64,000 nt of DNA from positions 62,001 to 126,000 of the forward strand of contig CANGHN010000001.1 of NCBI GenBank assembly GCA_947453825.1, in the 5' to 3' direction. Below the pieces are notes generated by a model. The model had not been told where the DNA came from and did not search any database. It saw only the letters and a program-made list of their open reading frames with translations. Shown piece by piece: positions 18,750 to 29,076 of this stretch. Position 1 is the stretch's first letter; each line of letters begins with the position of its first letter. Position numbers and translations under genes: made by a program. The stretch is from Betaproteobacteria bacterium (GTDB taxonomy: Bacteria > Pseudomonadota > Gammaproteobacteria > Burkholderiales > Burkholderiaceae).

Positions 18750-19604
18750 TCAGATAATATCGTGGATCCCATAACCGAGCTCGAAGGTGCCGGCCCTGAG
18801 GGCAATCCAGGCATTTTCCAGCAGGTCTGCGTTGCCTTTAATACCTAATTCAATATGCCTCTCGGCATAAACACCGCCCTTGCTAGCATCCCCTACCGAA
18901 GGAAGGCTAAAGACCTTGACCCCCGGAAAATTAGCCTCTACGCGCTCCATTAAGGGGGTCAAAGCGGATTCAACCCCTTTGGGGACAATGAAACTTCGTT
19001 CTGCCCAATTTTCCTGATGAAATAGATCTTTGTAGTGAGCATCCAGGCACCATGCCATCATTGGTGCCGCCATTACCGGAAAACCTGGCACAAAATGGTG
19101 CTCCTGAATTCGAAAACCTGGAATCTGGTTATAGGGGTTAGGAATGATTTCGCTGCCCATCGGAAACTCACCCATCTTGAAGCGGTGTTGGTTTTCAGGT
19201 GTGTTCAAGTCTGCCTTGATTGGATCACCCTCTGCGGTTGATTGAATACGGCCAGCTATTAACTCCTTCGCCTTTGGATGCAATTGTATTGTTACCCCCA
19301 ATGCCAAGGCGGCGCATTGTCGGGTGTGATCATCTGGTGTTGCGCCAATTCCACCGGTACTGAATACAACATCACCACTCGCAAAACTTTCTTTTAAAGT
19401 TGCGGTGATTTGCCCTGGATCATCTGCAACGTATTTTGCCCACGATAGGCTCAAGCCTCTTTCATTGAGGAGCTCAATCAGCTTACTCATATGTTTATCT
19501 TGACGTCGTCCCGACAAGATCTCGTCACCAATCACAATCAAACCAAAACGACGCTGCGATCTAGCCGGCTCATCTGCTACTACTTTCTGTATTACATCAA
19601 TCAT
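18750..19604 (-). CDS. CinA-type molybdopterin-binding domain protein
   Basis: A 284-residue protein related to the N-terminal domain of competence/damage-inducible protein CinA (MoCF fold). Motifs: GLIVIGDEILSGRRQDKH, DVVFSTGGIGATPDD and the loop EIIPNPYNQIPGF. It lacks the C-terminal deamidase domain of full CinA. The fold is linked to nucleotide-adduct or pterin binding; the substrate is unknown. I use the ATG at 19604, which overlaps the stop of the EI24 gene by 8 nt; a TTG 24 nt upstream is less likely. Confidence 0.85.
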   Translation of the reverse strand: MIDVIQKVVADEPARSQRRFGLIVIGDEILSGRRQDKHMSKLIELLNERGLSLSWAKYVADDPGQITATLKESFASGDVVFSTGGIGATPDDHTRQCAALALGVTIQLHPKAKELIAGRIQSTAEGDPIKADLNTPENQHRFKMGEFPMGSEIIPNPYNQIPGFRIQEHHFVPGFPVMAAPMMAWCLDAHYKDLFHQENWAERSFIVPKGVESALTPLMERVEANFPGVKVFSLPSVGDASKGGVYAERHIELGIKGNADLLENAWIALRAGTFELGYGIHDII

Positions 19605-20466
19605 GGTGAGGAAGTCCCATATCAACAACTCGCGCTTGCACTGTTAAAGCCTTGTCTAGCTCTTCTTGCCGCATTGCTTGCAAAGCATCTAATAAAAAGT
19701 GGCTAAACCATAAAGCAGCAAATACAAAAATCAGAGAATAAATCCAGAGCGCAACAAAACTCACTATTGGGAACAGTATCAATGCCAAAGCAGAAGTCGC
19801 CCAAAAAAACGTTGGGACTGCGCCCAGCATGCCAGAAGCAATACCCATACAAAGCAATGGCCAGCGATATTTTTCCAGCAGCAGATCTCGCTCTTCAACA
19901 CTTGCATGCTTTGCCAAGACATCATATGACATTAAACGCATGGTCAGCCAACCCCAAAGCAATGGTGGCAATACAGCTACCAATGGCGGCACCCACCAGA
20001 CTGGTAGTGTCAGCATCACTAAAGCAAGGCAGATTAATGCAGACCAGAGGGTATAGAGCAAGCTACCGAATAAACCCCCGCCCCGCTTACATTCCAAATC
20101 TTGATACTGCGCCTGTCTGACCACAATTTTCACGATGGTAGGCACGGTTGAAAAAGCAATCAATACTAGCAAGCTAATAGTGATCAATGGAATGATCAAC
20201 ATCACGAAAAATAAAGGCGCTATCCAAACCCGAGCATTTTCAAAGCCGGCCCAGATCAAGCCTTCTTGTATCCAGCTTGTAAACATAGAATTAGTAAGAA
20301 ATTCACTCAATACCGCTAGTGCAGGAGTCCAGGTGAGCCATATTAGACAGCCCCATAGAACTGAGACGATGATAAATGGGCGCAAACTGAGCCAAAGCAT
20401 CCGAGGATGCATAGTGCCAACCAATGCTAGGCCAAACGATTTAAATACCTGCGGTAATCCAATCAT
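19597..20466 (-). CDS. EI24 domain integral membrane protein
   Basis: A 289-residue inner-membrane protein of the EI24/CysZ-like family with about six hydrophobic segments (for example VSVLWGCLIWLTW and LFFVMLIIPLITISLLV). Several family members are putative transporters; the substrate here is unknown. The ATG at 20466 follows AGAGAGAAG; the GTG 18 nt upstream has poor spacing to any ribosome binding site. It lies 30 nt after the fatty acid hydroxylase gene and is coupled to the CinA-type gene downstream. Confidence 0.82.
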   Translation of the reverse strand: MIGLPQVFKSFGLALVGTMHPRMLWLSLRPFIIVSVLWGCLIWLTWTPALAVLSEFLTNSMFTSWIQEGLIWAGFENARVWIAPLFFVMLIIPLITISLLVLIAFSTVPTIVKIVVRQAQYQDLECKRGGGLFGSLLYTLWSALICLALVMLTLPVWWVPPLVAVLPPLLWGWLTMRLMSYDVLAKHASVEERDLLLEKYRWPLLCMGIASGMLGAVPTFFWATSALALILFPIVSFVALWIYSLIFVFAALWFSHFLLDALQAMRQEELDKALTVQARVVDMGLPHHD

Positions 20467-20496
20467 ATCTTCTCTCTTTACCACTTCTACGCAGAT

Positions 20497-21468
20497 TTAT
20501 TTTGGCAATAATTCTTTTACTGCATGAACGACACCCTGCCATTGCTGAGTGATGACGTTTTGTGAAACAGTTAAGTTTCGCACGCCTGTAGGATAGACCT
20601 CTTTGGTAAAGATGGCTGTTCCAAACAGCATGTCCCACCACGGAAACAAAATACCAAAATTACAGCCACCTAAAATGCCAGGCTTACCGATGGCCTCATG
20701 TCCGTAACCCACTGCATGATGCATGCGGTGAAACATTGGTGAAACTAATAGATATTGAGCAGGCCCTAAATGGACTTTGATATTGGAGTGCTGCCAGCTT
20801 TGAAGGAATTGACTCAAAGCGATAAGTATGATGAATTGCCCTGGAGAGACGCCAAACAATAGCGCAAAGAAAGACATGAAGCTTGCACGCATGATGTCAT
20901 CGAGAATGTGATTGCGGTTATCAGACCAAGCAGTCATCACAGTCTGACTGTGATGCAAAGCGTGCAACTGCCACCACCAGTTAAATGTATGCGTAGCACG
21001 GTGGTAAAAATAATCTACAAAATCTAAGAGAATTAGATAGACCAGGAAACTGACGACAGGTATAGAGGTGACGCCTGGCCACCATGACTCCACATTCAAT
21101 CGATCGAAGCGAAAGTCATGCAAGAGAGAGTCCATCTCAAAAAAGAATCCGGACAGGAGTATAAAAATCAAGCCGTGAAATATGCCCAGGCGATGAAATA
21201 GGGTGTACAAGACATCTGCCCTACTAGATTTTGAAAAGCGCTCTTGCTTTTCTGCAGGAGCCAAGCGCTCCCATGTTCTTAATACAAAAAAGATGAGGAA
21301 GAGCTGTATGCAGCCAAACAAAAACCAATCAATACCATCAAATGCATCCTCAGCCCAAGACATTAAATTGAACTGATACAGAATCGGACCTACGACATTA
21401 GAAAATAGGAACTCCTGAACGCCTGCGTAGGTGTCCGCAATAAAGGAGGTGGTGCTATTGAAATCCAT
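20497..21468 (-). CDS. Sterol desaturase / fatty acid hydroxylase family protein
   Basis: A 323-residue membrane di-iron enzyme of the fatty acid hydroxylase superfamily. The histidine boxes are HRATH, HALHHSQ and HRMHH followed by GHE, spaced as in the family, with four or more hydrophobic segments around them. It probably oxidises a membrane lipid; the substrate cannot be read from the sequence. It lies 3 nt after the polysaccharide deacetylase gene, suggesting one operon and perhaps a cell-envelope role. Confidence 0.88.
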   Translation of the reverse strand: MDFNSTTSFIADTYAGVQEFLFSNVVGPILYQFNLMSWAEDAFDGIDWFLFGCIQLFLIFFVLRTWERLAPAEKQERFSKSSRADVLYTLFHRLGIFHGLIFILLSGFFFEMDSLLHDFRFDRLNVESWWPGVTSIPVVSFLVYLILLDFVDYFYHRATHTFNWWWQLHALHHSQTVMTAWSDNRNHILDDIMRASFMSFFALLFGVSPGQFIILIALSQFLQSWQHSNIKVHLGPAQYLLVSPMFHRMHHAVGYGHEAIGKPGILGGCNFGILFPWWDMLFGTAIFTKEVYPTGVRNLTVSQNVITQQWQGVVHAVKELLPK

Positions 21469-21471
21469 GTC

Positions 21472-22251
21472 TTATTTTGCTGGATTTGGAGAATTCTTGG
21501 GTAGGAGTCCAAAGCAGAACCCGCGCCCCTTAAGGTTGATGATGAGCTGCTCCAAAACCGCAGGTGCCCAAGGGTCTTTTCTGGACCAAATGCCTAAGTG
21601 GGCCATGGTGATGTCACCATCTTTAAGGTCTCTGCTGGCTTTTTCCAATAGCAATTGGTTGGGATGCTTATCTGAACTTAATTCATCACCTAGAAAACCT
21701 GCTGGAGCCCAAGCAATATGGTCATAACCACACATATCACCCATCCGAATTAAGGTAGGCGATGTTTTACCGCCTGGTGCCCGCCAGATTCTTTGCAGGG
21801 GCTGTCCAGTTAGCTCTTGAAAACGCTGATCAACCCGACGGATCTCCTTACACATGGCTGCCTCGTTATAAAGCACAGTCATTTCGGCCTTAGGGCCAAA
21901 TTGTGGCTTTTCAAATACTTCACCTTTAGGACCATCCTTCACAAAATAGACGTGATCATAGGTATGACTACCAAAGTGATGTCCTTCACTTGCTAGAGTC
22001 TGCCAATAGGACTTCCAGGAATCATCTAAAGAAAAATCGCTGCGCTCAGTTTTTTCATTCGCTAAGAAAAAGGTGGCCTTAACACTCTGGCGCTTCAAAA
22101 TTTCTGCAACCTTTTGTGCAACAGACATATTGCCAGTATCAAAAGTGAGATAAACCGTTTTATTGCAAATAGCACCTTGGGCATGAGTACCCAATGAAAA
22201 ACAGCCGAACAAGAGAACGGCTGCAAAGTATTTCAGATGCCTACCCTTCAT
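21472..22251 (-). CDS. Secreted polysaccharide deacetylase
   Basis: A 259-residue exported protein with an N-terminal signal peptide (LKYFAAVLLFGCFSLGTHAQG) and a NodB-type carbohydrate esterase domain. The metal and catalytic residues appear as LTFDTG (the Asp pair reads D-T), HHFGSHTYDH (His-x4-His) and RAPGGKTSPT. It probably removes N-acetyl groups from an envelope or extracellular polysaccharide. It lies between a beta-propeller gene and the fatty acid hydroxylase gene. Confidence 0.87.
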   Translation of the reverse strand: MKGRHLKYFAAVLLFGCFSLGTHAQGAICNKTVYLTFDTGNMSVAQKVAEILKRQSVKATFFLANEKTERSDFSLDDSWKSYWQTLASEGHHFGSHTYDHVYFVKDGPKGEVFEKPQFGPKAEMTVLYNEAAMCKEIRRVDQRFQELTGQPLQRIWRAPGGKTSPTLIRMGDMCGYDHIAWAPAGFLGDELSSDKHPNQLLLEKASRDLKDGDITMAHLGIWSRKDPWAPAVLEQLIINLKGRGFCFGLLPKNSPNPAK

Positions 22252-22261
22252 GATTCACACA

Positions 22262-23278
22262 TCACTCCCAAGCAGCCCTGGGGTAGAAGAAAACACCATG
22301 AGGCGATCTGCCTACGGGGATAATCGTTAAGACCTTCATGGATGGAATATCAATCACGGCAACTTTCTTAGAAAAACGCAAGGTTACCCAAAGGGTTTTT
22401 CCATCGGGAGTAATTTCCATATCATCAGGGCCGGCTGGTAAGCCTGTAATATCGCCTACCTTTTCCAAAGTCTGCATATTGATTAGGCTAATCGTAGAGG
22501 CAATACGATTACTCAAAAAGACGTGCTTTTTGTCGCCTAGCGGTCGAAAGTTATGCGCGCCCTTACCTGTTTGAATGCGCTTGACCTCTTTACGATTCTT
22601 CCAATCAAACACCTGCACATTATCTTCACCAGTAATGCCAACCAATAGGTATTGGTCTCCAGGCGTCATCCATAAACCAGCGGGTACTTTTCCAGTCGGA
22701 ATTTTCCAGAGTAAGGTTTGCGCCTCAAGATCAATCGCAGCTAATTCACTAGAGTCTTGCAGAGTAATAAAAGCAATCTTGCTATCAGAGGTAAACGCAA
22801 TATGACTGGGTGTCTTTTCCAGTTTGATAGTTTTAGAGAGCTTTAAATTGGCGCCATCAGCAGCATAGATATCAACTCGGTCCAAACGGTTGCCGTTAGC
22901 AATAAACCATTTGCGATTGGGCGAATAACCAATTTGATAAGGGTCAATGATGTCCGGTATGCGTCCAGTAATTTCACCGCTAGTTGGATTCATGAGGACA
23001 ATATCATTGCCCACTGCGTTGGCGATCAGGAGAGTCTTTTGATCCGGCGTCATCATCAGGTGATGAGGCTCCTTACCAACAGGGACTGTTTTGATCACTG
23101 TTCGAGTGGGCATGTCAATCAAACTCACTGAGGCATCACCAGAATTGAGAATGACCGCAACCTTTGGCTCATTAGCCGGATTAGTTTGAGCAAAAGCAGG
23201 AAAACTTTGGAAGAGTATGAACAGTAATGCTGAAATTGCAGTATTACGAAATTCTCTAATCTTGATAAATATGTGCAT
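22262..23278 (-). CDS. Exported YncE-like beta-propeller protein
   Basis: A 338-residue periplasmic protein with a clear signal peptide ending at FPAFAQ. It has repeated propeller blades of the YVTN/cytochrome-d1 type, such as VSLIDMPTRTVIKTVPVGKE, MTPDQKTLLIANAVGN, ITPDGKTLWVTLRFS and VIPVGRSPHGVFF. Such proteins bind ligands or partners; no catalytic motif is visible. The ATG at 23278 is placed just before the signal peptide; an upstream TTG would add nine residues. First gene after hrpA on this strand. Confidence 0.85.
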   Translation of the reverse strand: MHIFIKIREFRNTAISALLFILFQSFPAFAQTNPANEPKVAVILNSGDASVSLIDMPTRTVIKTVPVGKEPHHLMMTPDQKTLLIANAVGNDIVLMNPTSGEITGRIPDIIDPYQIGYSPNRKWFIANGNRLDRVDIYAADGANLKLSKTIKLEKTPSHIAFTSDSKIAFITLQDSSELAAIDLEAQTLLWKIPTGKVPAGLWMTPGDQYLLVGITGEDNVQVFDWKNRKEVKRIQTGKGAHNFRPLGDKKHVFLSNRIASTISLINMQTLEKVGDITGLPAGPDDMEITPDGKTLWVTLRFSKKVAVIDIPSMKVLTIIPVGRSPHGVFFYPRAAWE

Positions 23279-23335
23279 CCCTCTATTGTAAGCAATGGGA
23301 GCCAATCAAAACCCTCTACTTCTAGTGGATTTGAC

Positions 23336-26300
23336 CTAGCGCAAACTTGCCAGAACCTTCTCTAGACGCTTCAAGGACATTGGCGTTGGAGTTTTTAGCT
23401 CCTGAGCATATAAAGCCACCCTCAGCTCCTCCAGTTGCCAGCGAAAATCCTGCAAAGTCTGATCCTCAGCCATGGCATAAGAAGCGGAGCCCCGGCTACC
23501 CTGCACGAGCTTTTGCCATGGTCGGGCCACAGACTCCCAATCCTTCTGACACTGGGCATCTCGACCTGGATTGGAGCGTAATTTATCAATCCTCATGGCA
23601 ACTCCTTTGAGGTAACGCGGGAGATGCACCAGTTGAGCGTATGGAGTGTCAGAAACAAACTTCGGGTAAATCAAGCCCTGAACTTGGGTTTGCATATCAG
23701 CATGAGCTGCTAAGGAAGCTGCTTTTGCGCTAGCAATTTTCTTTTGTAAATCTGCGTAAGACTGCAGGGCATTTAAAGTATGTCGAGAAATTTCTTGAGC
23801 AATCAAAGCAAGTCTTGGTTTTCCAGCTTGCATGCGCTCTGCAAATTGCTCGGAATTGACTGGCAGAGGTTCAGCCATAAAAGCGCGCTCTATTGCCAAA
23901 TTTAAAATTTGTTCCACCAGGGCCTCGACTGACCCCACATTAATAAATAACAACCCCAGTTCACGAATTCCAGGTAATTGTTTCTGTAAGGCCTTTAAAG
24001 TATCTTTATTGCTTAAAGCAAAGAGGCGACGCAATCCTTGCAGATGCTGTTTTCTGGCTTCAAGCAAATCATCAAAAACTTCTAGATCACAAAACTCACC
24101 TCGATCTACTAATGCTGGATAACCAAATAAGGTTTTATTACCTTTTTGAATTTCTAGAGTTTCGGGGAGTTCACCAAATTCCCAGGATCGATAACCTCCT
24201 TGCGCTACTGTGCGGGCCTTGTCATCAGCTTGATTCACAACCACCCTTGGAGGCTCAGCGCCCAATTCAAGCTGCGCAGTTTCTTGTGCAATAGCCTGAA
24301 AAGCACTCCTGGCAGTTTCACCATACTCAGAACGTAGGCGAGATAGATTTCTCTCTACCTCCAATTGACGCCCATGCTCATCAATTAAACGAAAATTCAT
24401 TGAAGAATGTAATGGTAAAGATTCCGGTCTAAAGTCGGTGCGTTTGATTTCTAGGCCACGCTCTTTACGAATATCTCCGATGAGGGCGTCCAAAAAATCC
24501 CCAACACCAAATTGCTTTTCCTCAAGCTTGCGCTCCAAGAAGGACTTTGCATAATCAGGTAAAGGTACACAGTGACGTCGTAATTTTTGCGGCAATGACT
24601 TGAGAAGTAGCAAGACCTTCTCTTCACACATACCGGGCACTAGCCATTCGCAACGACGACCATCCACCTGATTGAGCTGGGTCAAAGGCACCACTAAAGT
24701 CACGCCATCTTTTGGGCTACCAGGCTCAAAGTGATAAGTCAGATTTAGTTCAGCACCTCCGGCTACCATCGTTTTTGGATAACGATCTACGGTGATACCA
24801 GCAGCTTCATGCCTCATTAAATCTGCTTTTTCTAAACGGAGCTGAGCATCTAGGCTCTCGTTTTTCTTAAACCAAGATTTCAGATCATCCCGACTGCAAA
24901 CCTCTTTCGGAATACGCGCTTCATAAAATGCAAACAGCAAATCATCATCGACCAAGACATCTGGACGGCGCGAACGATGCTCAAGTGCCTCGATCTCTTT
25001 AATAAGACGTCGGTTATGCCAAAAGAATCCAAATAGGCCAGGATATTTTTTCTTGGCCTCAAGTTCGGTCTCACGCTGGAGTGCTGGGGTATCCATGCGT
25101 CCAAACATCTCCTCTTGAACCAAGGCCTGACGAATAAATAGCTCACGCGCTTCTTCAGGGTTATAAGGCTCATATCGAACTCGGCGCCCATGATAGATAG
25201 GCAAACCATATAAAGTACCCCGCTCAAAGGCCATGACCTCGCCCTGACGGTTATCCCAAAAGGGGTCACTTAATGACTTCACTAGGCGATGGGCGGCAAC
25301 TCGCTCAACCCATTGAGGCTCGATCTTGGCAATCGTACGAGCATACATCCGGCTGGTTTCTTGTAACTCACCAGCTAAAATCCAGGCGCCTGCTTTTTTG
25401 CCAATAGTTGAGCCTGGCCAGATGAACGGTCGAATACCACGCGCCCCTATATATCCGCCCGTTTTACTATTACGATCTTGGGATTTTTCATCCTCTTCTT
25501 TTTTTGCAACATAACCTAATAGACCTGTTAGCAAAGATAGATGCACTTGCTCATAAGTAGCAGCCAGGCTATTTTCCTTCCAAGCTTTTTCACCAAGCAT
25601 GGTGTGTAATTGACCATGAACATCTCGCCATTCACGTAAGCGACGTGGCGATAAAAATTTACTGCGACATAAGTTTTCTAGCTGACGATTGCTGTGTTTG
25701 TGTTCTAGGGCATCTTGATACCAATTCCAGAGCTTTACAAAACTCAAGAACTCTGAGCGCTCATCTGCAAACTGTAAGTGTGCTTGATCTGCTGCAGCTG
25801 CTTGGTCCATAGGCCTATCCCGTGGGTCTTGGGTTGCCAGTGCAGAAGCAATGATGGTTACCTCTTTTAATGCATTCTGCTCTTTAGCCGCTAATAGCAT
25901 CCTGCCAATTCGAGGGTCTAAAGGTAAGTCAGCGAGCTGCTTACCAATTGCGGTGAGCTTAAAGCTACTGTTGATGTCTTTACCGTCAGCAAGCTGGCTT
26001 TCATCAAATTCAATTGCACCCAATTCATCTAATAACTGGACGCCATCTGCAATCGCTCTGCCCAAAGGTTTATCAATGAAAGGAAAGTGTTGAATCTTAG
26101 GCAATCGCAGTGAGCTCATGCGCAATAAAACTGCTGCTAATGAACTTCGTAATATTTCTGGGTCCGTAAATTGAGGGCGGCTTTGATAGTCAAGCTCACT
26201 ATAGAGCCTGACACAGATACCATCAGAGACGCGACCACAACGACCTGCCCTTTGATTAGCTGCAGCCTGGGAGATAGGCTCTATTTGTAACTGTTCGACT

Positions 26301-27334
26301 TTATTACGATAGGAGTAACGCTTTACTCTGGCTAAGCCGCTATCAATCACATAACGAATATTTGGTACGGTTAATGAAGTCTCGGCAACGTTCGTAGTCA
26401 AAATAATGCGTCTACCGTTAGCAGGACTAAATACTCTTTCTTGCTCGGCTACCGATTGACGGGCAAATAAACTCAGAATCTCTGGATGAAAGCGCTGTTG
26501 CAAGACATGATCCTTGCGAAGCACTTCGGCACAATCTCGTATTTCTCGTTCGCCAGGTAAAAAGACAAGGACATCACCCGCGCCAGCTGCCCCCTCACGC
26601 CAAACATGATTAATTTCTTCAGCAACCGCATCAGGAATTTCTTTTGCAGCCTTTGATTCTTTTTTACCATCTGGCTTAGTATCCGGCTCAAGCGGCACAT
26701 AACGTTGCTCTACCGGAAATAATCTACCGCTGACTTCAATCACTGGGGCTAGCTTGCCCTCAAGAGAAAAATGTTCGGCAAAGCGCTGAGCATCAATAGT
26801 GGCTGAGGTAATGATTAGCTTTAGATCAGGCCTTTTAGGCAGCAACTGCCTTAAGTAGCCCAAAAGGAAATCAATGTTTAGACTGCGCTCGTGTGCCTCA
26901 TCAATAATGATCGTGTCATATGCCTGTAATTGAGGGTCGCGCTGGGTCTCTGCCAATAAGATGCCATCTGTCATGAGTTTGATTGAGGCGGTATTGCTCG
27001 TCTTATCCGCAAATCGAACCTGGTAACCCACATCCTGACCAATTGGAGAGCCTAGCTCTTGAGCAATTCTCTTCGCTGTGGCTGTCGCTGCTATTCGTCG
27101 GGGTTGGGTATGTCCAATCAATTTACCGCCGTTGATGGTACCCCTACCTAGATCCAAACAGATTTTGGGTAGCTGGGTTGTCTTACCTGAACCGGTCTCA
27201 CCACAGACAATGATTACCTGGCTACTCTGCAGGGCATCCTGAATCAGCTGCCTTTGAGCTGAGACTGGCAATTCCTCTGGAAAGCGGATTTCCAGCCTGC
27301 GTGAGGTGTTGGAAGCAGGCACAGGCTGAGACAT
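23336..27334 (-). CDS. hrpA: ATP-dependent RNA helicase HrpA
   Basis: Very large DEAH-box RNA helicase of about 1332 aa, the usual HrpA length (about 1300). Motifs in order: GETGSGKTTQLPK, TQPRRIAA, DEAH, SAT, FLPGEREI, TNVAETSLT, QRAGRCGR. The helicase-associated, OB-fold and long C-terminal DUF3418-type regions follow. It is implicated in rescue of stalled ribosomes and mRNA processing. The ATG at 27334 is used; a GTG 36 nt upstream is possible. It diverges from argA with a very short gap, and the argA promoter lies over its 5' end. Confidence 0.95.
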   Translation of the reverse strand: MSQPVPASNTSRRLEIRFPEELPVSAQRQLIQDALQSSQVIIVCGETGSGKTTQLPKICLDLGRGTINGGKLIGHTQPRRIAATATAKRIAQELGSPIGQDVGYQVRFADKTSNTASIKLMTDGILLAETQRDPQLQAYDTIIIDEAHERSLNIDFLLGYLRQLLPKRPDLKLIITSATIDAQRFAEHFSLEGKLAPVIEVSGRLFPVEQRYVPLEPDTKPDGKKESKAAKEIPDAVAEEINHVWREGAAGAGDVLVFLPGEREIRDCAEVLRKDHVLQQRFHPEILSLFARQSVAEQERVFSPANGRRIILTTNVAETSLTVPNIRYVIDSGLARVKRYSYRNKVEQLQIEPISQAAANQRAGRCGRVSDGICVRLYSELDYQSRPQFTDPEILRSSLAAVLLRMSSLRLPKIQHFPFIDKPLGRAIADGVQLLDELGAIEFDESQLADGKDINSSFKLTAIGKQLADLPLDPRIGRMLLAAKEQNALKEVTIIASALATQDPRDRPMDQAAAADQAHLQFADERSEFLSFVKLWNWYQDALEHKHSNRQLENLCRSKFLSPRRLREWRDVHGQLHTMLGEKAWKENSLAATYEQVHLSLLTGLLGYVAKKEEDEKSQDRNSKTGGYIGARGIRPFIWPGSTIGKKAGAWILAGELQETSRMYARTIAKIEPQWVERVAAHRLVKSLSDPFWDNRQGEVMAFERGTLYGLPIYHGRRVRYEPYNPEEARELFIRQALVQEEMFGRMDTPALQRETELEAKKKYPGLFGFFWHNRRLIKEIEALEHRSRRPDVLVDDDLLFAFYEARIPKEVCSRDDLKSWFKKNESLDAQLRLEKADLMRHEAAGITVDRYPKTMVAGGAELNLTYHFEPGSPKDGVTLVVPLTQLNQVDGRRCEWLVPGMCEEKVLLLLKSLPQKLRRHCVPLPDYAKSFLERKLEEKQFGVGDFLDALIGDIRKERGLEIKRTDFRPESLPLHSSMNFRLIDEHGRQLEVERNLSRLRSEYGETARSAFQAIAQETAQLELGAEPPRVVVNQADDKARTVAQGGYRSWEFGELPETLEIQKGNKTLFGYPALVDRGEFCDLEVFDDLLEARKQHLQGLRRLFALSNKDTLKALQKQLPGIRELGLLFINVGSVEALVEQILNLAIERAFMAEPLPVNSEQFAERMQAGKPRLALIAQEISRHTLNALQSYADLQKKIASAKAASLAAHADMQTQVQGLIYPKFVSDTPYAQLVHLPRYLKGVAMRIDKLRSNPGRDAQCQKDWESVARPWQKLVQGSRGSASYAMAEDQTLQDFRWQLEELRVALYAQELKTPTPMSLKRLEKVLASLR

Positions 27335-27349
27335 TGCTTTGGGTTTTTG

Positions 27350-27378
27350 TTGGTTTATAGGCTCTTGCACCCTATAAT
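27350..27378 (+). promoter_or_regulatory. sigma70 promoter of argA, nearly leaderless
   Basis: TTGGTT (27350-27355), 17 bp and a perfect TATAAT (27373-27378). The argA ATG begins 9 bp after the -10 box, so transcription should start within a few bases of the start codon. Confidence 0.65.
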
Positions 27379-27387
27379 TTTCTCACT

Positions 27388-28752
27388 ATGCCGACAAATG
27401 CACCGAACCTGGCCTCCAGCGCCGAAGAATCTACCTCAAACTTCCCTTTTGTGGGCTGGTTACGCGATGTTGCACCCTATATTCATAGCTTCCGTGAAAA
27501 GACCTTTGTCATCGCCTTTGCTGGTGAACTAGTTCAAGAAATCGGCCTTGAGAATCTGATTGAAGATATCGCCATGCTGCATGCTATGGGCATGAGAATT
27601 GTTTTGGTTCATGGTATTCGTCCGCAAATTGAAGAACAGCTGATGTTGCGTAAGATTAAAAGTAAATTTGGTAAGAGCGCACTGCACAGCTATCGCATTA
27701 CGGATGCCGCTGCACTTGAGTGTGTCAAAGAAGCTGCCGGTGAATTACGTCTAGATATTGAGGCTGCATTCAGTCGTGGTCTACCCAATACACCAATGGC
27801 AGGCTCGCGTATTTCAGTCATCTCCGGAAACTTTATTACAGCGATGCCAGTTGGTGTAGTAGAAGGTATCGATTACGTTCATACTGGCTTAGTTCGCAAG
27901 GTCGACTCCACTTCCATTAAATTATCTTTGGACAGCAACAAAATTGTTTTACTTTCGCCGCTCGGTTTTTCGCCAACAGGACAAGCGTTTAATTTGGCTT
28001 ATGAAGATGTAGCCGCATCCACTGCTGCCGCGCTGAAAGCCGATAAGTTAATTTTCTTGAGTCCCTATGCGGGTCTAAAAGATGCTGAAGGCGACTTGAT
28101 TACTGAGCTTTCCTTGCCACAGCTGCAAGACTATGTGACTAGCAGCAAGGATCTGGAAATCGGGATGAAGAGCTTACTCAATATCTCCAGTAGAGCAATT
28201 CGGGCAGGCGTTAGCCGTGTGCACTTCCTACCCTGCAATCAGGATGGCGCTCTTCTTGAGGAGTTATTTACCCATGACGGCATCGGCATGATGCTGGCCT
28301 CTTCTGATATTGAGAATCTACGTGAAGCTAATCAGGATGATGTGGGCGGTATTTTGCAATTAACGATGCCGCTCGAGGAAGAAGGTATTTTGGCCGCTCG
28401 TGGTCAAGACGTTATTGAGCGTGATATTCAACGCTTCTCTGTCATTGAGCACGATCGCGTACTCTTTGGCTGCGCCGCCCTTTTCCCATTCCCTAATGGC
28501 GTTGGTGAGCTCGCCTGTATTGCAGTAGATCCTGATGTTCAAGGTGCTGGCGATGGTGAACGCCTTCTCAAGCATGTTGAAATACGAGCCAAACAAGAGG
28601 GGATTAAAAAGTTATTTGTTCTCACCACTAGAACCGAGCACTGGTTCCTCAAGCGCGGCTTTAAACGAGCAACGGTGGACGATCTTCCTGAAGAGAGAAA
28701 ACAAATTTACAACTGGGACCGCAAGTCCATGGTTTTGACAAAAGATTTATAA
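27388..28752 (+). CDS. argA: Amino-acid N-acetyltransferase (N-acetylglutamate synthase)
   Basis: First step of arginine synthesis: acetyl transfer from acetyl-CoA to glutamate. It is 454 aa with an N-terminal amino-acid-kinase-like domain that binds arginine for feedback inhibition (about 20-290; [26 protein letters not shown]). The C-terminal GNAT domain (about 305-450) has [18 protein letters not shown] and [18 protein letters not shown]. The ATG is the only in-frame start before the conserved region. No ribosome binding site is visible and the promoter lies almost on top of it. yggX follows 14 nt later. Confidence 0.95.
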   Translation: MPTNAPNLASSAEESTSNFPFVGWLRDVAPYIHSFREKTFVIAFAGELVQEIGLENLIEDIAMLHAMGMRIVLVHGIRPQIEEQLMLRKIKSKFGKSALHSYRITDAAALECVKEAAGELRLDIEAAFSRGLPNTPMAGSRISVISGNFITAMPVGVVEGIDYVHTGLVRKVDSTSIKLSLDSNKIVLLSPLGFSPTGQAFNLAYEDVAASTAAALKADKLIFLSPYAGLKDAEGDLITELSLPQLQDYVTSSKDLEIGMKSLLNISSRAIRAGVSRVHFLPCNQDGALLEELFTHDGIGMMLASSDIENLREANQDDVGGILQLTMPLEEEGILAARGQDVIERDIQRFSVIEHDRVLFGCAALFPFPNGVGELACIAVDPDVQGAGDGERLLKHVEIRAKQEGIKKLFVLTTRTEHWFLKRGFKRATVDDLPEERKQIYNWDRKSMVLTKDL

Positions 28753-28766
28753 GAAAGGTATTACAG

Positions 28767-29039
28767 ATGGCACGCATGGTTCAATGCATCAAACTCAATA
28801 AAGAGGCAGAAGGTATGGATTTCGCCCCGCTTCCTGGCGAGCTGGGAAAAAAGGTTTGGAATCAAGTATCCAAAGAAGCTTGGGCAGCCTGGCTAAAACA
28901 TCAAACTATGCTGATTAACGAGAATCGTCTCAATATGGCTGACCCACGTGCTCGCCAGTATCTCTTAAAGCAAGTAGAAAAATATTTCTTTGAAGGCGGT
29001 GCCGATATGGCACAAGGTTATGTCCCGCCAGCAGAATAA
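28767..29039 (+). CDS. yggX: Probable Fe(2+)-trafficking protein YggX
   Basis: A 90-residue cytosolic protein of the YggX family, protecting iron-sulfur proteins and involved in Fe(2+) handling. The start [19 protein letters not shown] has the conserved Cys. [17 protein letters not shown] and [11 protein letters not shown] complete the signature. It follows argA by 14 nt with an AAGAAAGG ribosome binding site. The candidate small RNA gene lies directly downstream in the same direction. Confidence 0.95.
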   Translation: MARMVQCIKLNKEAEGMDFAPLPGELGKKVWNQVSKEAWAAWLKHQTMLINENRLNMADPRARQYLLKQVEKYFFEGGADMAQGYVPPAE

Positions 29040-29076
29040 GTATTGCAATACAGCAAAAATATATTTCAATAAAAGA

